Below, piece after piece: positions 42,891-52,311 of a stretch of 64,000 nucleotides of DNA (positions are counted from its first letter, which is position 1; each line of letters begins with the position of its first letter). Below the pieces are notes generated by a model that ran no database searches, was not told the origin of the DNA, and saw only the letters and a program-made list of their open reading frames with translations. Source of the stretch: a virus; IMG/VR virus record IMGVR_UViG_3300027977_000029, positions 1 through 64,000 of that record, one strand, 5' to 3'. A program made the position numbers and the translations under genes.

Positions 42891-44906
42891 ATGACACGTT
42901 GGGTATATGACGTTGAAACAGATGACCTGTTGGTCGGTTGTACCCGCATGTGGATCCTTTGTGCATACAACCTTGATACAGAGAAACTTCATTACTGGCT
43001 AGAGGGTGACCTCAGCTGGCAGGAGGAATTTAGTAAAGCAACACTTGTTGCAGGCTTTAACAGTCTAAAATTCGATAACCTAGTTCTTGAAAAGCTTTTT
43101 AATTTTAAGTTTCCTGAAACCTGCCAAATGCGCGATCTTCAGATTATTTCTCTGGTTCTTGACTTCAATCGCTTTGGTAAAGATGTTCCGCATAGTCTTA
43201 AGAACTGGGGTAAGCATCTTGGGTTCGACAAGTTAGACTTTGATGCATTCCATGAGTACTCGGAAGAGATGTTGGATTATGCTAAGCGTGACGTCATGCT
43301 GACTGTCATGGTTAACAACGTGCTCCTTAAAGAACTCACGGAAGCTATGAAGAAGGCTCCTCTTCTCCAAACCTATATTAAAGCTGAATACGCAGTAGCT
43401 GAGTGGGTTGGTCGTGCTGAATGGCATGGTTGGCCTTTCGATAAAGAGGCTGCAATAGAGCTCTCTGGGAAGCTTGATGTAGAGATGAAGAAAGCTGAAG
43501 ATGCCTTAACAAGCATCCTTGGTATGAAAGCTGTAGCCGTAGACAAGGTTGGCGATGTCGTAGAAGTCAAGGAGCCTAAGTATACTCTTCAAGGCTTCTA
43601 CCATGCCCACACAGCTAGCTGGTTTGGTGTTGAACCTGTAGAGGGACTGCTGGAGCCTTGGGAGCGACCTGTCAGTGGACCTTACTGTAGGGTAACATTT
43701 GAGCATCTTTCTCTAAGTTCACCTGCTGATGTGAAGATCTTCTTGTTTAGACACGGTTGGATTCCAACAGAGTGGAACTACAAGAAAGATCCTAATACCG
43801 GTCGTAGGACTAAAGAGAAAAGTACTCCTAAGATCACAGAAGATAGTCTTGAGCTTCTCGGTGAGAACGGTAAACTGTATCCTGCGTACCTAACAGCTAG
43901 GTCACGTTCAGGTATCCTCAGAACTTGGATTGAAGTTGTTGATGAGAACGGCAGGCTGCACGGTGACTCGTTCACGATTGGTACCCCTAGTATGCGTACG
44001 AGGCATAACATTATTGCCAACGTACCTACCGGGGATAGCCCTTGGGGGCGTGAAATGCGTTCGTTATTCACCGCGTTACCCGGATATAAACTCATCGGGT
44101 GTGATTCGGAGGGTAATCAAGCACGTGGCCTTGCGCACTACCTTGGTGACCCTACTTTCACCCACACGCTTCTGAATAAAGATATTCACACCTTTAATGC
44201 TACGCTACTTGATAAGGTTCTTAGTGAGATTGGTTTTAACTGGTCAGCTTACCTTATTAAAGAAGGTAAAGCTCAGCTCCCTAAAAGAGTTCAAAAGTTC
44301 CTTGAAAGTAAAAGTCTCACAAAAGAGGACTACTTTAAGAGTAACCGTAAACGTAGGTACCACGATAAGGCAATTGCAACAGCTAAACGGGCTGTAGCTA
44401 AACGAATCCTGTATGCATTCTTGTTTGGTGCTGCAGGATTAAAACTTTGGAGCTACGTTACGGATGTTGGAGACTCGGTTCGTGGTAATAAACTCAAGCT
44501 TGGGTTTACAAAAGCTGTTCCAGGCTTCCAAGGTCTCATCGACAGACTAGGTAACATCTATGGCTCAACTAAGAAATTCGGCGACGGGTACATTTACTCT
44601 ATCGCTGGAAATAAGATCTACGTCGACTCTTTCCATAAACTTCTTGTTTATCTACTCCAGTCATTGGAAAAGATTACTTGCAGTGCGGCATTGATGCTCA
44701 CTATGAAAGGTCTTAAGGAGGCTGGTATCCCTTATATCCCTTGTATTATGTACCACGACGAAATTGATTTCATGGTTCCTGAACAATACGCCACGCAAGC
44801 TGCAGCCATTGGTAAGCAAGCATTTGTTGATGGTCCTAAACTCTTTGGAGTGATGATCATGGGCGGCTCAGGTAAAATAGGAAACAACTGGTATGACGTC
44901 CACTGA
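42891..44906 (+). CDS. DNA polymerase, family A (T7 gp5-like), with 3'-5' exonuclease
   Basis: The N-terminal proofreading domain shows YDVETDDL (catalytic D and E), AGFNSLKFDNLVL and DYAKRDV. The polymerase domain has CDSEGNQARGLAHYL (motif A), KRAVAKRILYAFLFGAAG (motif B) and YHDEIDFMV (motif C). At 671 residues it is near the T7 enzyme (704). It replicates the genome with the SSB and primase-helicase encoded nearby. Motif A has D-S-E-G-N-Q in place of the more usual D-x-S-x-x-E, so the steric-gate position deserves a closer look. It overlaps the next gene by 14 bases. Confidence 0.95.
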   Translation: MTRWVYDVETDDLLVGCTRMWILCAYNLDTEKLHYWLEGDLSWQEEFSKATLVAGFNSLKFDNLVLEKLFNFKFPETCQMRDLQIISLVLDFNRFGKDVPHSLKNWGKHLGFDKLDFDAFHEYSEEMLDYAKRDVMLTVMVNNVLLKELTEAMKKAPLLQTYIKAEYAVAEWVGRAEWHGWPFDKEAAIELSGKLDVEMKKAEDALTSILGMKAVAVDKVGDVVEVKEPKYTLQGFYHAHTASWFGVEPVEGLLEPWERPVSGPYCRVTFEHLSLSSPADVKIFLFRHGWIPTEWNYKKDPNTGRRTKEKSTPKITEDSLELLGENGKLYPAYLTARSRSGILRTWIEVVDENGRLHGDSFTIGTPSMRTRHNIIANVPTGDSPWGREMRSLFTALPGYKLIGCDSEGNQARGLAHYLGDPTFTHTLLNKDIHTFNATLLDKVLSEIGFNWSAYLIKEGKAQLPKRVQKFLESKSLTKEDYFKSNRKRRYHDKAIATAKRAVAKRILYAFLFGAAGLKLWSYVTDVGDSVRGNKLKLGFTKAVPGFQGLIDRLGNIYGSTKKFGDGYIYSIAGNKIYVDSFHKLLVYLLQSLEKITCSAALMLTMKGLKEAGIPYIPCIMYHDEIDFMVPEQYATQAAAIGKQAFVDGPKLFGVMIMGGSGKIGNNWYDVH

Positions 44907-45138
44907 TGAACCTGCGTACTTTGAGTTTAGAACTAGCGTGAAGTTTAGGGATAATAGAACTGCCAAGTGGTCTAAGACATATGACTACAAGACAACTGAG
45001 CAAGTTCCTCCCGATACTTGGATTCTTGTGAATGTTGGAGGTTTTCCGGCAACTGCAAGAGTTACTCAGTCGTATAAGACCAATCCCGAAGCTTTGGTGT
45101 CTCTGAAACCTGTCTTGCAACTTTTAGGAAAGCTCTGA
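44893..45138 (+). CDS. Hypothetical protein, 81 aa
   Basis: A strand-rich small protein (FEFRTSVKFRDNRTAKWSKT...TWILVNVGGFPATARVTQ). It overlaps the polymerase gene and precedes the oxygenase gene. No family recognised. Confidence 0.55.
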   Translation: MTSTDEPAYFEFRTSVKFRDNRTAKWSKTYDYKTTEQVPPDTWILVNVGGFPATARVTQSYKTNPEALVSLKPVLQLLGKL

Positions 45139-45139
45139 C

Positions 45140-45715
45140 ATGGATGCTTTCAGTACTTCACGAGATGGAGGCGGTGTCCAGTTATACAACATCCTAGACG
45201 CCACAGACCTAGCAGCCCTCAGGCATCGAGCTAATCTAGTAAGTTTTAGAAAGATTCCCGTAGGGCTCAACCAAAGCATAATGCTAGCGGCTATGCCAAA
45301 TGATATCTCTATCACATTGAGAAATGCTGCTGAATTTGGAGTACACCACCCGCTGCAATTGTTGAGCTCTATGCTGAGGCTTAATACTACAGTGTGTGAT
45401 GCAGAGCCTAGAATTCACACTGATAACGATATAGGTGGTGTACGACCTGTCTACGGTTCAGTCTTTTATCTTGAAGATGGGCCGCCTGGACTTCACGGTA
45501 CTGCTTTATACGAGCATCCTGAGTACGGGCGTGGCTCCGATGATGTCTCTGTCTTTACAGACAATACTGGTTGGGAGCCTTGGTACATCAATCAAGCAAA
45601 GGCAAACTCTATGTTTTTGTTCAAGTCAAATCTCTACCACGGAAGATACCCTTGGACAACTTATGGAGTTAGCCAGCTTACTGGTAGGAAGGTCGTAGTT
45701 CAATTTTATAGGTGA
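45140..45715 (+). CDS. 2-oxoglutarate/Fe(II)-dependent oxygenase-like protein
   Basis: The 191-residue protein has H93-T-D95 (IHTDND), a distal H167 in LYHGRYPW, and R183 in GRKVVVQFYR. This is the HxD...H...R set that binds iron and 2-oxoglutarate in double-stranded beta-helix oxygenases. SVFYLEDGPPGLHGTALYEH fits the strand between them. Phage members are known to act on DNA bases or proteins, but the substrate here is not visible. It lies between DNA polymerase and exonuclease, so DNA modification or repair is plausible. Confidence 0.78.
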   Translation: MDAFSTSRDGGGVQLYNILDATDLAALRHRANLVSFRKIPVGLNQSIMLAAMPNDISITLRNAAEFGVHHPLQLLSSMLRLNTTVCDAEPRIHTDNDIGGVRPVYGSVFYLEDGPPGLHGTALYEHPEYGRGSDDVSVFTDNTGWEPWYINQAKANSMFLFKSNLYHGRYPWTTYGVSQLTGRKVVVQFYR

Positions 45716-45718
45716 GAG

Positions 45719-46006
45719 ATGCGATCTGTCTTCAAGTTATCTCTTTTAGTGCTTCTAGTTACAGCTGCCCTTTACTCGGGTATGTATTTCATGAGACCCG
45801 GTAGTAAAGTGTTTGCTAGTAGCTATGAGTTCAACAAACAAATCTCAGGACTCTGCGAGAGTATGCGTCTTGTAGATGGAAAGCTCAGGCTTGCCTTTGC
45901 AATAAAGCTACGAGAAGATCTAAACGCTGCTAATCGTTCTCAAGACCTTACTGACAAAAACAGGGCTTGTGCTTTCGAGGCTCAGCGTGTGACTGGGATT
46001 CAATAA
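45719..46006 (+). CDS. Membrane-anchored hypothetical protein, 95 aa
   Basis: The N-terminus MRSVFKLSLLVLLVTAALYS is a signal-anchor helix. The remaining 70 residues (FNKQISGLCESMRLVDGKLRL) would face the periplasm and hold two cysteines that could form a disulphide. Function is unknown. Confidence 0.55.
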   Translation: MRSVFKLSLLVLLVTAALYSGMYFMRPGSKVFASSYEFNKQISGLCESMRLVDGKLRLAFAIKLREDLNAANRSQDLTDKNRACAFEAQRVTGIQ

Positions 46007-46025
46007 TTCATGCTAAGGAGTCCTA

Positions 46026-46361
46026 ATGAGTACTATCTTTATTTTCTCAAACACTTTGGACGGTCTTGCTGGGTATTGCTATGCTCTGACTGACAACGGA
46101 GTGATTCTAAACAGCAGATACTGTTCTAATCAGAAGTTTGCTCTTGCTGATTTGAACGACCATAAAGCCAATAGTCACTACCGTCTGTACTTCAGGGAGA
46201 TTCGTTATAAAGTTGAGTTCGTCCGTGCAGATCGGCTAGAAGCTCATGAAGAGTTTCAAAAAGCACTTGCAAAGTTCCTATCAAGGCTAGACTCTCCGGA
46301 GTACCTATCTAACTGGCACATTCCGCACGTCATTAAGAAGAGCGACAAAGTTAATGCCTGA
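46026..46361 (+). CDS. Hypothetical protein, 111 aa
   Basis: A soluble protein with LDGLAGYCYALTDNGVILNS and a helix EEFQKALAKFLSRLDSPEYL. AAGGAG is well placed before the ATG. Family unknown. It overlaps the next gene by 8 bases. Confidence 0.6.
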   Translation: MSTIFIFSNTLDGLAGYCYALTDNGVILNSRYCSNQKFALADLNDHKANSHYRLYFREIRYKVEFVRADRLEAHEEFQKALAKFLSRLDSPEYLSNWHIPHVIKKSDKVNA

Positions 46362-46581
46362 AGTAACATTCCCGCTACGAGTAGTCGGAGTTGAGTATAA
46401 TTGTGACACCTGCGGTCTACCAGTCAAAGTGATAGGACAAGTTCCTGGGCTGCTGGCCAACGCACCTCCTAAATTTAGAGCTTCCTGTCAGAAAGGCCAC
46501 CTACACCTGTTGGACAAACAATATCCGGGGATTGGGTATGAACGAGACACACCGACTGTTTCTGAAATCATTGATTTGTAA
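46354..46581 (+). CDS. Zinc-ribbon-like hypothetical protein, 75 aa
   Basis: The pairs C-DTC-G and C-QKGH-LH could bind one zinc ion. The protein (MPEVTFPLRVVGVEYNCDTC) has no other recognisable domain. It overlaps the next gene by 44 bases. Confidence 0.55.
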   Translation: MPEVTFPLRVVGVEYNCDTCGLPVKVIGQVPGLLANAPPKFRASCQKGHLHLLDKQYPGIGYERDTPTVSEIIDL

Positions 46582-46819
46582 TGCTGTAGCCGCAGCTATA
46601 GCAACAATCTTCATGCTAGCGATACAAGCAGACTTTGGCCTCATTCTTAACCTTGGGATTTTGGTTCTTGTCACTCAGGTCCTAACTATCATCTTCATGG
46701 CTATTGAGTATAGAAAAACCTTCTGCACTTTTTGCCACAAACGCTCTCATCAAGAAATTTATCAAGCTGATAATTCATACAGGATTTGTTCAAAATGCAA
46801 AACAATAGAACCTCTCTAG
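46538..46819 (+). CDS. Membrane protein with C-terminal zinc ribbon, 93 aa
   Basis: The ATG at 46538 after GGGG is chosen over a TTG two codons earlier. Two membrane helices (ICNAVAAAIATIFMLAIQA; LILNLGILVLVTQVLTIIFM) are followed by a cytoplasmic C-TFC ... C-SKC ribbon. Function is unknown. The first 44 bases overlap the previous gene. Confidence 0.55.
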   Translation: MNETHRLFLKSLICNAVAAAIATIFMLAIQADFGLILNLGILVLVTQVLTIIFMAIEYRKTFCTFCHKRSHQEIYQADNSYRICSKCKTIEPL

Positions 46820-47187
46820 TTACAATCTTCTGGGTTGCCATCACTATGATCTTGCTGTTCTTTATCATTACAGCATGCAACGGAATACCTTCTAAGCCTG
46901 CTTGGCAACGTGATATGGATAAACTTCAAGGCGAACTTATAGTAGCTTCGGCTTGTAATGGTTACTGGGACAGCCCTGCAGTTGAAGCTAGCAACTCAGA
47001 AGTCTTTATTGTAAAGGCAGAAGCCATCAGGAACCGCTGGGGTGTCTCAGTTGAAGAGATGCTAGAATACCTCCCGCAAGCAGAAGCTGAAACTATTGCC
47101 AAAGCCGCTAATCAGACAGTTGATGGTCAGCGTAAAGGTAAGACTCCAGCGCAGTGTATGACTTTCTTAGCCAATTGGGGTAACTGA
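46795..47187 (+). CDS. Putative lipoprotein, 130 aa
   Basis: The ATG at 46795 gives a basic start, a hydrophobic stretch (IFWVAITMILLFFII) and ITAC, which fits a lipobox with the cysteine as the lipidated residue. The mature part carries three more cysteines and ends KTPAQCMTFLANWGN. Phage lipoproteins often block superinfection, but nothing here proves that role. It overlaps the gene before it by 25 bases. Confidence 0.55.
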   Translation: MQNNRTSLVTIFWVAITMILLFFIITACNGIPSKPAWQRDMDKLQGELIVASACNGYWDSPAVEASNSEVFIVKAEAIRNRWGVSVEEMLEYLPQAEAETIAKAANQTVDGQRKGKTPAQCMTFLANWGN

Positions 47188-47195
47188 GGGAGCAA

Positions 47196-48035
47196 ATGAC
47201 AATAGCACTGATCGACGGCGATGTGATGGCTTACCAAGCCTGCTATACTCGCTACGAGAGAACTGCAAATAACGTCGATGGTGTACAGCGTATACAACTA
47301 GACGCAGATGGAAAGCGAGTACCGCTGGAATTTACTACTGAGGAAGATTCAAGGTACCTCAGAACTTGCTGGGAAAACTTTAAAAAGAATGTAGGACGAG
47401 TTTGTGACCGCTTCTACTGCTCTGAAGTGTTGATTGCAATCAAAGGCCGGGACAACTATCGAGACCTGTTGTATCCAGAGTATAAGCTTCCTCGGGTGAA
47501 TAGTGATAACTCGGGGAAGCTTGCACCCTTTGTAAAAAATATCAGGAACCTGGCTGAATTTGAACTAGAAGCTGTACCAGCCCATGGACGTGAAGCGGAT
47601 GACTTGCTAAGGATCTGGTCAAATGAGGCCAGAGCTGCAGGTCAAGACTTTATTGTGTTCTCTAACGATAAAGACCTACGTTGTATTCCTGGTAAACACT
47701 TTATAGTTAACTTTGATAAGACTAAAGAGGCACTGATCGAAGTCTCTGAACATGATGCGCGTGTCAATTATTACACCCAGCTCTTAAAAGGCGACATGAC
47801 TGATAATATCCCAGGGCTTCCAGGGATCGGTCCGGCTAAGGCTTCTTCAAGAGTTGCTGATTGTATCACTGACGCAGACTTCCAAGAGGTCGTGGTAGGT
47901 TCCTATATTGAATTCTATGACGACCAGTGGTATGATTACTTTCTTAGTAATGGTAAGCTGATCCACATCCAAAACCATCTAGATGACTACTTTGATTGTT
48001 CTGATTGGCCTATTGTGCAGGAGCTACGACCTTGA
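47196..48035 (+). CDS. 5'-3' exonuclease (FEN/T7 gp6-like)
   Basis: This 279-residue nuclease has the N-terminal IDGDVMAYQ (first metal Asp), HGREADDLL, VFSNDKDLRCIPG and a GDMTDNIPGLPGIGPAKA helix-hairpin-helix. These are the signatures of the flap/5' exonuclease family. It would remove RNA primers and degrade host DNA, as in T7. GGGAG precedes the ATG. Its stop overlaps the next start. Confidence 0.93.
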   Translation: MTIALIDGDVMAYQACYTRYERTANNVDGVQRIQLDADGKRVPLEFTTEEDSRYLRTCWENFKKNVGRVCDRFYCSEVLIAIKGRDNYRDLLYPEYKLPRVNSDNSGKLAPFVKNIRNLAEFELEAVPAHGREADDLLRIWSNEARAAGQDFIVFSNDKDLRCIPGKHFIVNFDKTKEALIEVSEHDARVNYYTQLLKGDMTDNIPGLPGIGPAKASSRVADCITDADFQEVVVGSYIEFYDDQWYDYFLSNGKLIHIQNHLDDYFDCSDWPIVQELRP

Positions 48036-48517
48036 AGTTCACAGGCACAATACCTAAAGGTCAACCTACCCTGAAACCTGTGTCAGCTTTTAAAAACGGA
48101 CACTGGGAATTCCCTGAACAGATGGCAGGACAGGGTTGGGTAGGTTTTGTATATGTAATCTATGACAAAGAACTCAGTCGTGGCTATATCGGTAAAAAGC
48201 AGTACTATGGTACAGGTAAACTGAACAACGGCAAAGAGTCAAACTGGCGGACTTATAAGACCTCTTCACCACTCCTTAAAGAGCACTTTGCTGTAAGACC
48301 TTTGTCAGAGTTTGAATTTATCTGCCTAGAACAGTACAGGACAAAAGGTACGCTCTCTTATTCTGAGACTTGGTCTCTTTGCTTTGTTGAAGCTCCTACC
48401 ACTAAGCTGTACTATAACACGCTGATTGAGAAGGTGTCTTGGCGGGTTAGTGAACCTATCAGTGCCAGGCACCGTGAACGTCTAATTCAATTTATGGAAA
48501 GGGTTAAAGGTGTTTAA
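48032..48517 (+). CDS. GIY-YIG-like endonuclease, putative
   Basis: The start is TTG at 48032, with AGGAG eight bases upstream and its last two bases inside the exonuclease stop. WVGFVYVIYDKELSRGYIGK carries a GxVY...GYIGKK pattern close to GIY-YIG. NWRTYKTSSPLLKEH and a late YYNTLIEKVSWR match phage GIY-YIG-like enzymes. T7 has a junction resolvase (gp3) near this position in function, so this may play that part. Homing activity is the alternative. Confidence 0.65.
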   Translation: MKFTGTIPKGQPTLKPVSAFKNGHWEFPEQMAGQGWVGFVYVIYDKELSRGYIGKKQYYGTGKLNNGKESNWRTYKTSSPLLKEHFAVRPLSEFEFICLEQYRTKGTLSYSETWSLCFVEAPTTKLYYNTLIEKVSWRVSEPISARHRERLIQFMERVKGV

Positions 48518-48719
48518 CTTTATTAAACTTACTGTAGCTGCTCTATTGATAATTATGTGTTTTGTAGTGCTTGTTGCGGCAGGATTCCTCTTCGAGATGT
48601 CTGCTCAAGCAATCCTCGATACCGGTCAACTGGACCTTTTATCTGGACTCTGTTTGGTCACTTCTGGAGGCATCCTTATTGGTGGCCTTAAATCTGCACT
48701 TGAAGCAATGGGAGACTAA
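48510..48719 (+). CDS. Small membrane protein, 69 aa
   Basis: Two hydrophobic segments (LTVAALLIIMCFVVLVAAGF; LLSGLCLVTSGGILIGGL). It starts with GTG inside the previous gene and ends at the primase-helicase start (TAATG). Function is unknown. Confidence 0.55.
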   Translation: MFNFIKLTVAALLIIMCFVVLVAAGFLFEMSAQAILDTGQLDLLSGLCLVTSGGILIGGLKSALEAMGD

Positions 48720-50365
48720 TGTCTAAGATAGTTGCTCACAATCTCAAGTGCCTATCTCCAACTTGTCAGTCCAGCGATGGTAGGCAGCTATACGATACAG
48801 GAACCTCTTTTTGTTTTTCTTGTACAACTTGGTTTAGCGCAGCAGATAGCAAAGCAGAAGAAATCGTGGAATCCACTCCTAAATCTCCTAGCCTAATACG
48901 AGTAACCACAGATCCTCTTGAAATTAAAGAAAATTTTCAGGTTAGAAGCTTTCCAGAACGTAAAATCTCTAAAGAAGTCTGTGAGTTCTATGGCGTGAAA
49001 GTAGGCTTCAAAGGTAATGGTGAAATTGGCTACCATTACTATCCGTATAAAGATGGTGAAAGCTACCAACGCCGAGAACTTCCTAAAACGTTCACCTGGA
49101 TCAATAAAGTAGACGATCTGTTTGGTATTGAAAGATTCCAAATGGGCGGCAAGCGTGTGATCATTTGCGAAGGTGCAATGGACACTCTTTCGATGGCTGA
49201 AGCAAGCTATCGTAGATATAAGAAGTTTTACCCAATCATTGGTCTCCCTAGTGCAGCTTATACTAAGTCTCTGATTGCAGCCAGGGATCAACTTAGGAAC
49301 TTTGATGAAATCATTGTTTGCTTTGATGAAGATGAGGCAGGACATAAAGCTCAACAAGAAGCTGTAAAAATTCTAGGTCTTGATAAAGTAAAGCTCACCA
49401 AGCTCCCTAAGAAAGACGCCGGCGATGTTCTTACAGAACTCGGTCCTGAAGAGCTGCTTCGTTGCACCTTCGACGCTGTAAAGTATATTCCGTCTGGGAT
49501 TATTACCAAAGAAGCTCTTTGGGAACAGATGGCAAACTACGACCAAACGCCCTCAACGTCATATCCACCCTGCCTAGAGGGTCTTAACACTAAACTCAAG
49601 GGGATGAGACTTAATGAAATCACACTGTTTACTTCCGGTACTGGTAGTGGGAAGTCTACTATGCTTAGGGAGATTATTCTGCATATCCTATCAACTGAAC
49701 CGGACGCTAAAATCGGTGTTGTAAGTCTGGAAGAATCTCCTGCAGAGACTGGTAAGAAAATCTCAGCCATGTATCTCTCCAGAAATCCTTCTCAAGAAGA
49801 GATTCCTCTGGATGAGCTGCGACATGGTTTTGATGCAACTTTTGGTACAGATAGAATTATCCTTTTGGACCATCAAGGTTCTATGAGTGATACATCTATT
49901 ATGGATAAGCTAGAATATATGTGCTTGATGGGCTGTCAATACTTGCTCCTTGACCACATTACGATTCTAGTTTCAGAAGGTGTTGAAGGTAGAGAAGGTA
50001 ACGAAGCTCAAGACAAAATTATGAGTGACCTTCTTAAGCTTGTGAAGCGTCACCCTGTATGGCTTGGTCTAGTGTCACACTTGAGAAAGACTAGTAATAG
50101 CTCAGGTAAGTCTTTTGAGGAAGGTAGACTTCCTTCAATGGATGACATTAAAGGCTCAGGCTCGATTAAGCAGATCGCGTTTGATATTGTTGGATTTGCT
50201 CGTAATATGAACGCAGAATCAGAAATGGAACGAAACACTATTGACATGTGTGTTCTGAAATGCCGTTTCTCAGGCCTCACGGGTGCTGTACCTGGTGCTC
50301 GATATATTTATTCGACAGGTAGACTAGAAGCCATATCGCACTGTGAAGAGTTTGTTACTATTTAG
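48719..50365 (+). CDS. Primase-helicase (T7 gp4-like)
   Basis: The 548-residue protein begins with a zinc ribbon (C-LSPTC...C-FSC). The TOPRIM part follows (VIICEGAMDTLS; CFDEDEAGHKA), then a RecA-type helicase core with Walker A GTGSGKST at about residues 307-314, VSLEESPAE, YLLLDHIT (Walker B) and LVSHLRK. It unwinds DNA and lays primers at the fork with the family A polymerase. The length is close to T7 gp4 (566). The C-terminus lacks an obvious acidic tail. Confidence 0.95.
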   Translation: MSKIVAHNLKCLSPTCQSSDGRQLYDTGTSFCFSCTTWFSAADSKAEEIVESTPKSPSLIRVTTDPLEIKENFQVRSFPERKISKEVCEFYGVKVGFKGNGEIGYHYYPYKDGESYQRRELPKTFTWINKVDDLFGIERFQMGGKRVIICEGAMDTLSMAEASYRRYKKFYPIIGLPSAAYTKSLIAARDQLRNFDEIIVCFDEDEAGHKAQQEAVKILGLDKVKLTKLPKKDAGDVLTELGPEELLRCTFDAVKYIPSGIITKEALWEQMANYDQTPSTSYPPCLEGLNTKLKGMRLNEITLFTSGTGSGKSTMLREIILHILSTEPDAKIGVVSLEESPAETGKKISAMYLSRNPSQEEIPLDELRHGFDATFGTDRIILLDHQGSMSDTSIMDKLEYMCLMGCQYLLLDHITILVSEGVEGREGNEAQDKIMSDLLKLVKRHPVWLGLVSHLRKTSNSSGKSFEEGRLPSMDDIKGSGSIKQIAFDIVGFARNMNAESEMERNTIDMCVLKCRFSGLTGAVPGARYIYSTGRLEAISHCEEFVTI

Positions 50366-50373
50366 GAAGTAAG

Positions 50374-52266
50374 ATGGACACACCTTGGAGTTCTATTGGG
50401 TACGTTACGTATAAGCGTACTTACTCGCGTAAACTAGAGAACGGTAATTCTGAAGAATTCGAAGACACTGTTGATCGAGTTATTTCTGCTTGTGATACTC
50501 AGCTTGAAGTTGGGTTCACTGATAAAGAAGAAGAGCAACTTAAGCGCTACATGATGGAGCTTAAGTGCAGTGTCGCAGGGCGATTCTTGTGGCAACTTGG
50601 CACACCTACGGTTGAACGCCTTGGTCTGGCGTCTCTCCAAAACTGCGCATTTGTGGTTGTAGATGAGCCTATCAGACCTTTCTGCTGGACTATGGACATG
50701 TTAGCGCTCGGTGCTGGTGTGGGCTATAACATCCAGCGGCATCACGTCGACAAGCTCCCAAAAGTTAAAACTTGGTTTAAAGCTCCTACGCGCACTAATG
50801 ATGGCGGTGCTGACTTTATTATTCCCGACTCACGTGAGGGTTGGGTCAAGTTCTTAGGTAAAACTCTCAAAGCTGCCTTCCTTTCAGACACTGAACAAAA
50901 AGGCACTTTCACTTACTCGCCTCAAGTGATTCGTGGTAAGGGTACGCCTATCGCAGGTTTCGGCGGTGTTGCTTCCGGTCCTGAAGAGCTGTGCTGGGGT
51001 ATTAACGAGATCTCCAAGGTTCTCATGAAACGCTCCGGTAAGCAGCTTCGACCGATTGACTGTCTGGATATTATGAATATCATTGGCTATATTATTGTGG
51101 CTGGTAATGTTCGTAGGTCTGCTCAACTCGCCATTGGAGATCCTGATGATGTTGAGTTTCTCCTTGCCAAGCGATTTGACCTCGGGTCTGTCCCCAAGTG
51201 GCGAGCGATGTCTAACAATTCGGTCGCGTGTGACGACATCTCGGAGTTGCACGACTACTTCTGGGACGGCTATACTGGTCGCGGTGAACCATATGGGCTC
51301 ATTAATCTCAGACTTAGTAGACTTATTGGTAGACTTGGGGAAACCCAATACCCAGATCCAGGGGTCGAAGGCTATAATCCCTGTGCTGAACAATCCTTAG
51401 AGACTTACGAAACTTGCTGTCTTGCTGAAGTCTTTCTTCCTAACGTGACTTCCGAAGATGAATTCATCGATATTCTTGAAAAACTTTATCGTATTAATAA
51501 ACATTCATTGATGCTTGACTCTCATCACCCTGAAACCGGAGCGGTCATCGCTAAGAATATGCGAATGGGTATTGGTATTACAGGCATCCTTCAAGCTACT
51601 CCCGAACAAATGTCTTGGTTAGACAGTGGCTATGGCTTTTTGAGACTGTTTGATGTACAGTACTCAAAGGATATGGGTGTTGAACCCAGCATCAAGTTGA
51701 CAACTGTTAAGCCTTCTGGTACCCTCAGTCTTCTGCCGGGAGTGCTCCCTGGTATTCACCCTGGCTACGCTCGCTTTATGATAAGGAGAATTAGAATTGA
51801 CTCTTCGCACCCGCTTGTTGACGTCTGTAAGTCTCATGGTTATCCAGTGGAATATGCTCGTGAATTCGATGGCACGTTAGATTATAAAACCATCGTAGTC
51901 TCGTTCCCGTTTGCGTACCCTGAGAATGCTATTCTTGCTAAGGACATGACTGCTCTCAAGCAACTTGAGTGGATTAGGACTGTTCAAGAGCTCTGGTCTG
52001 ATAATAGTGTGTCCTGCACTATTTATTATAAGGCTGAAGAGCTTGATGAAATTAAAGAATACCTCACAAAGTATTACAAGAACAACCATAAGAGTCTTTC
52101 TTTCCTGTTGCACTCTGAGCATGGCTTTGATCAAGCTCCTTACGAGGAGATCACCGAAGAGCAATATAACGAACTAGTCGCTAAAACAACTCAAATCACC
52201 TTCTCAGGCACTGTGGAGTTTGATGGCGTTGAAGACTGCGAAAAGGGCGCTTGTCCTGTTCGGTAA
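50374..52266 (+). CDS. nrdJ: Class II (adenosylcobalamin-dependent) ribonucleotide reductase
   Basis: The 630-residue protein has SLQNCAFVVVD, GAGVGYNIQ, NPCAEQSLETYETCCLAEVF and KPSGTLSLLPGV, which follow the radical-site and barrel motifs of the monomeric B12-type triphosphate reductases. The C-terminal CEKGACPVR is the cysteine pair that re-reduces the active site. It makes deoxynucleotides for replication, without needing oxygen or a separate small subunit. It follows the primase-helicase by 8 bases with GGAAG. A terminator hairpin follows. Confidence 0.93.
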   Translation: MDTPWSSIGYVTYKRTYSRKLENGNSEEFEDTVDRVISACDTQLEVGFTDKEEEQLKRYMMELKCSVAGRFLWQLGTPTVERLGLASLQNCAFVVVDEPIRPFCWTMDMLALGAGVGYNIQRHHVDKLPKVKTWFKAPTRTNDGGADFIIPDSREGWVKFLGKTLKAAFLSDTEQKGTFTYSPQVIRGKGTPIAGFGGVASGPEELCWGINEISKVLMKRSGKQLRPIDCLDIMNIIGYIIVAGNVRRSAQLAIGDPDDVEFLLAKRFDLGSVPKWRAMSNNSVACDDISELHDYFWDGYTGRGEPYGLINLRLSRLIGRLGETQYPDPGVEGYNPCAEQSLETYETCCLAEVFLPNVTSEDEFIDILEKLYRINKHSLMLDSHHPETGAVIAKNMRMGIGITGILQATPEQMSWLDSGYGFLRLFDVQYSKDMGVEPSIKLTTVKPSGTLSLLPGVLPGIHPGYARFMIRRIRIDSSHPLVDVCKSHGYPVEYAREFDGTLDYKTIVVSFPFAYPENAILAKDMTALKQLEWIRTVQELWSDNSVSCTIYYKAEELDEIKEYLTKYYKNNHKSLSFLLHSEHGFDQAPYEEITEEQYNELVAKTTQITFSGTVEFDGVEDCEKGACPVR

Positions 52267-52273
52267 CACTAAC

Positions 52274-52302
52274 TGGGAGGGCTTCGGCTCTCCCAAAATT
52301 TT
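52274..52302 (+). terminator. UUCG hairpin terminator after the reductase
   Basis: TGGGAG-GGC-TTCG-GCT-CTCCCA (52274-52295) is a stable stem with a TTCG tetraloop, followed by AAAATTTT. The T run is short, so termination may be partial, letting the ligase gene be expressed. Confidence 0.7.
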
Positions 52303-52311
52303 GGAGCTATA

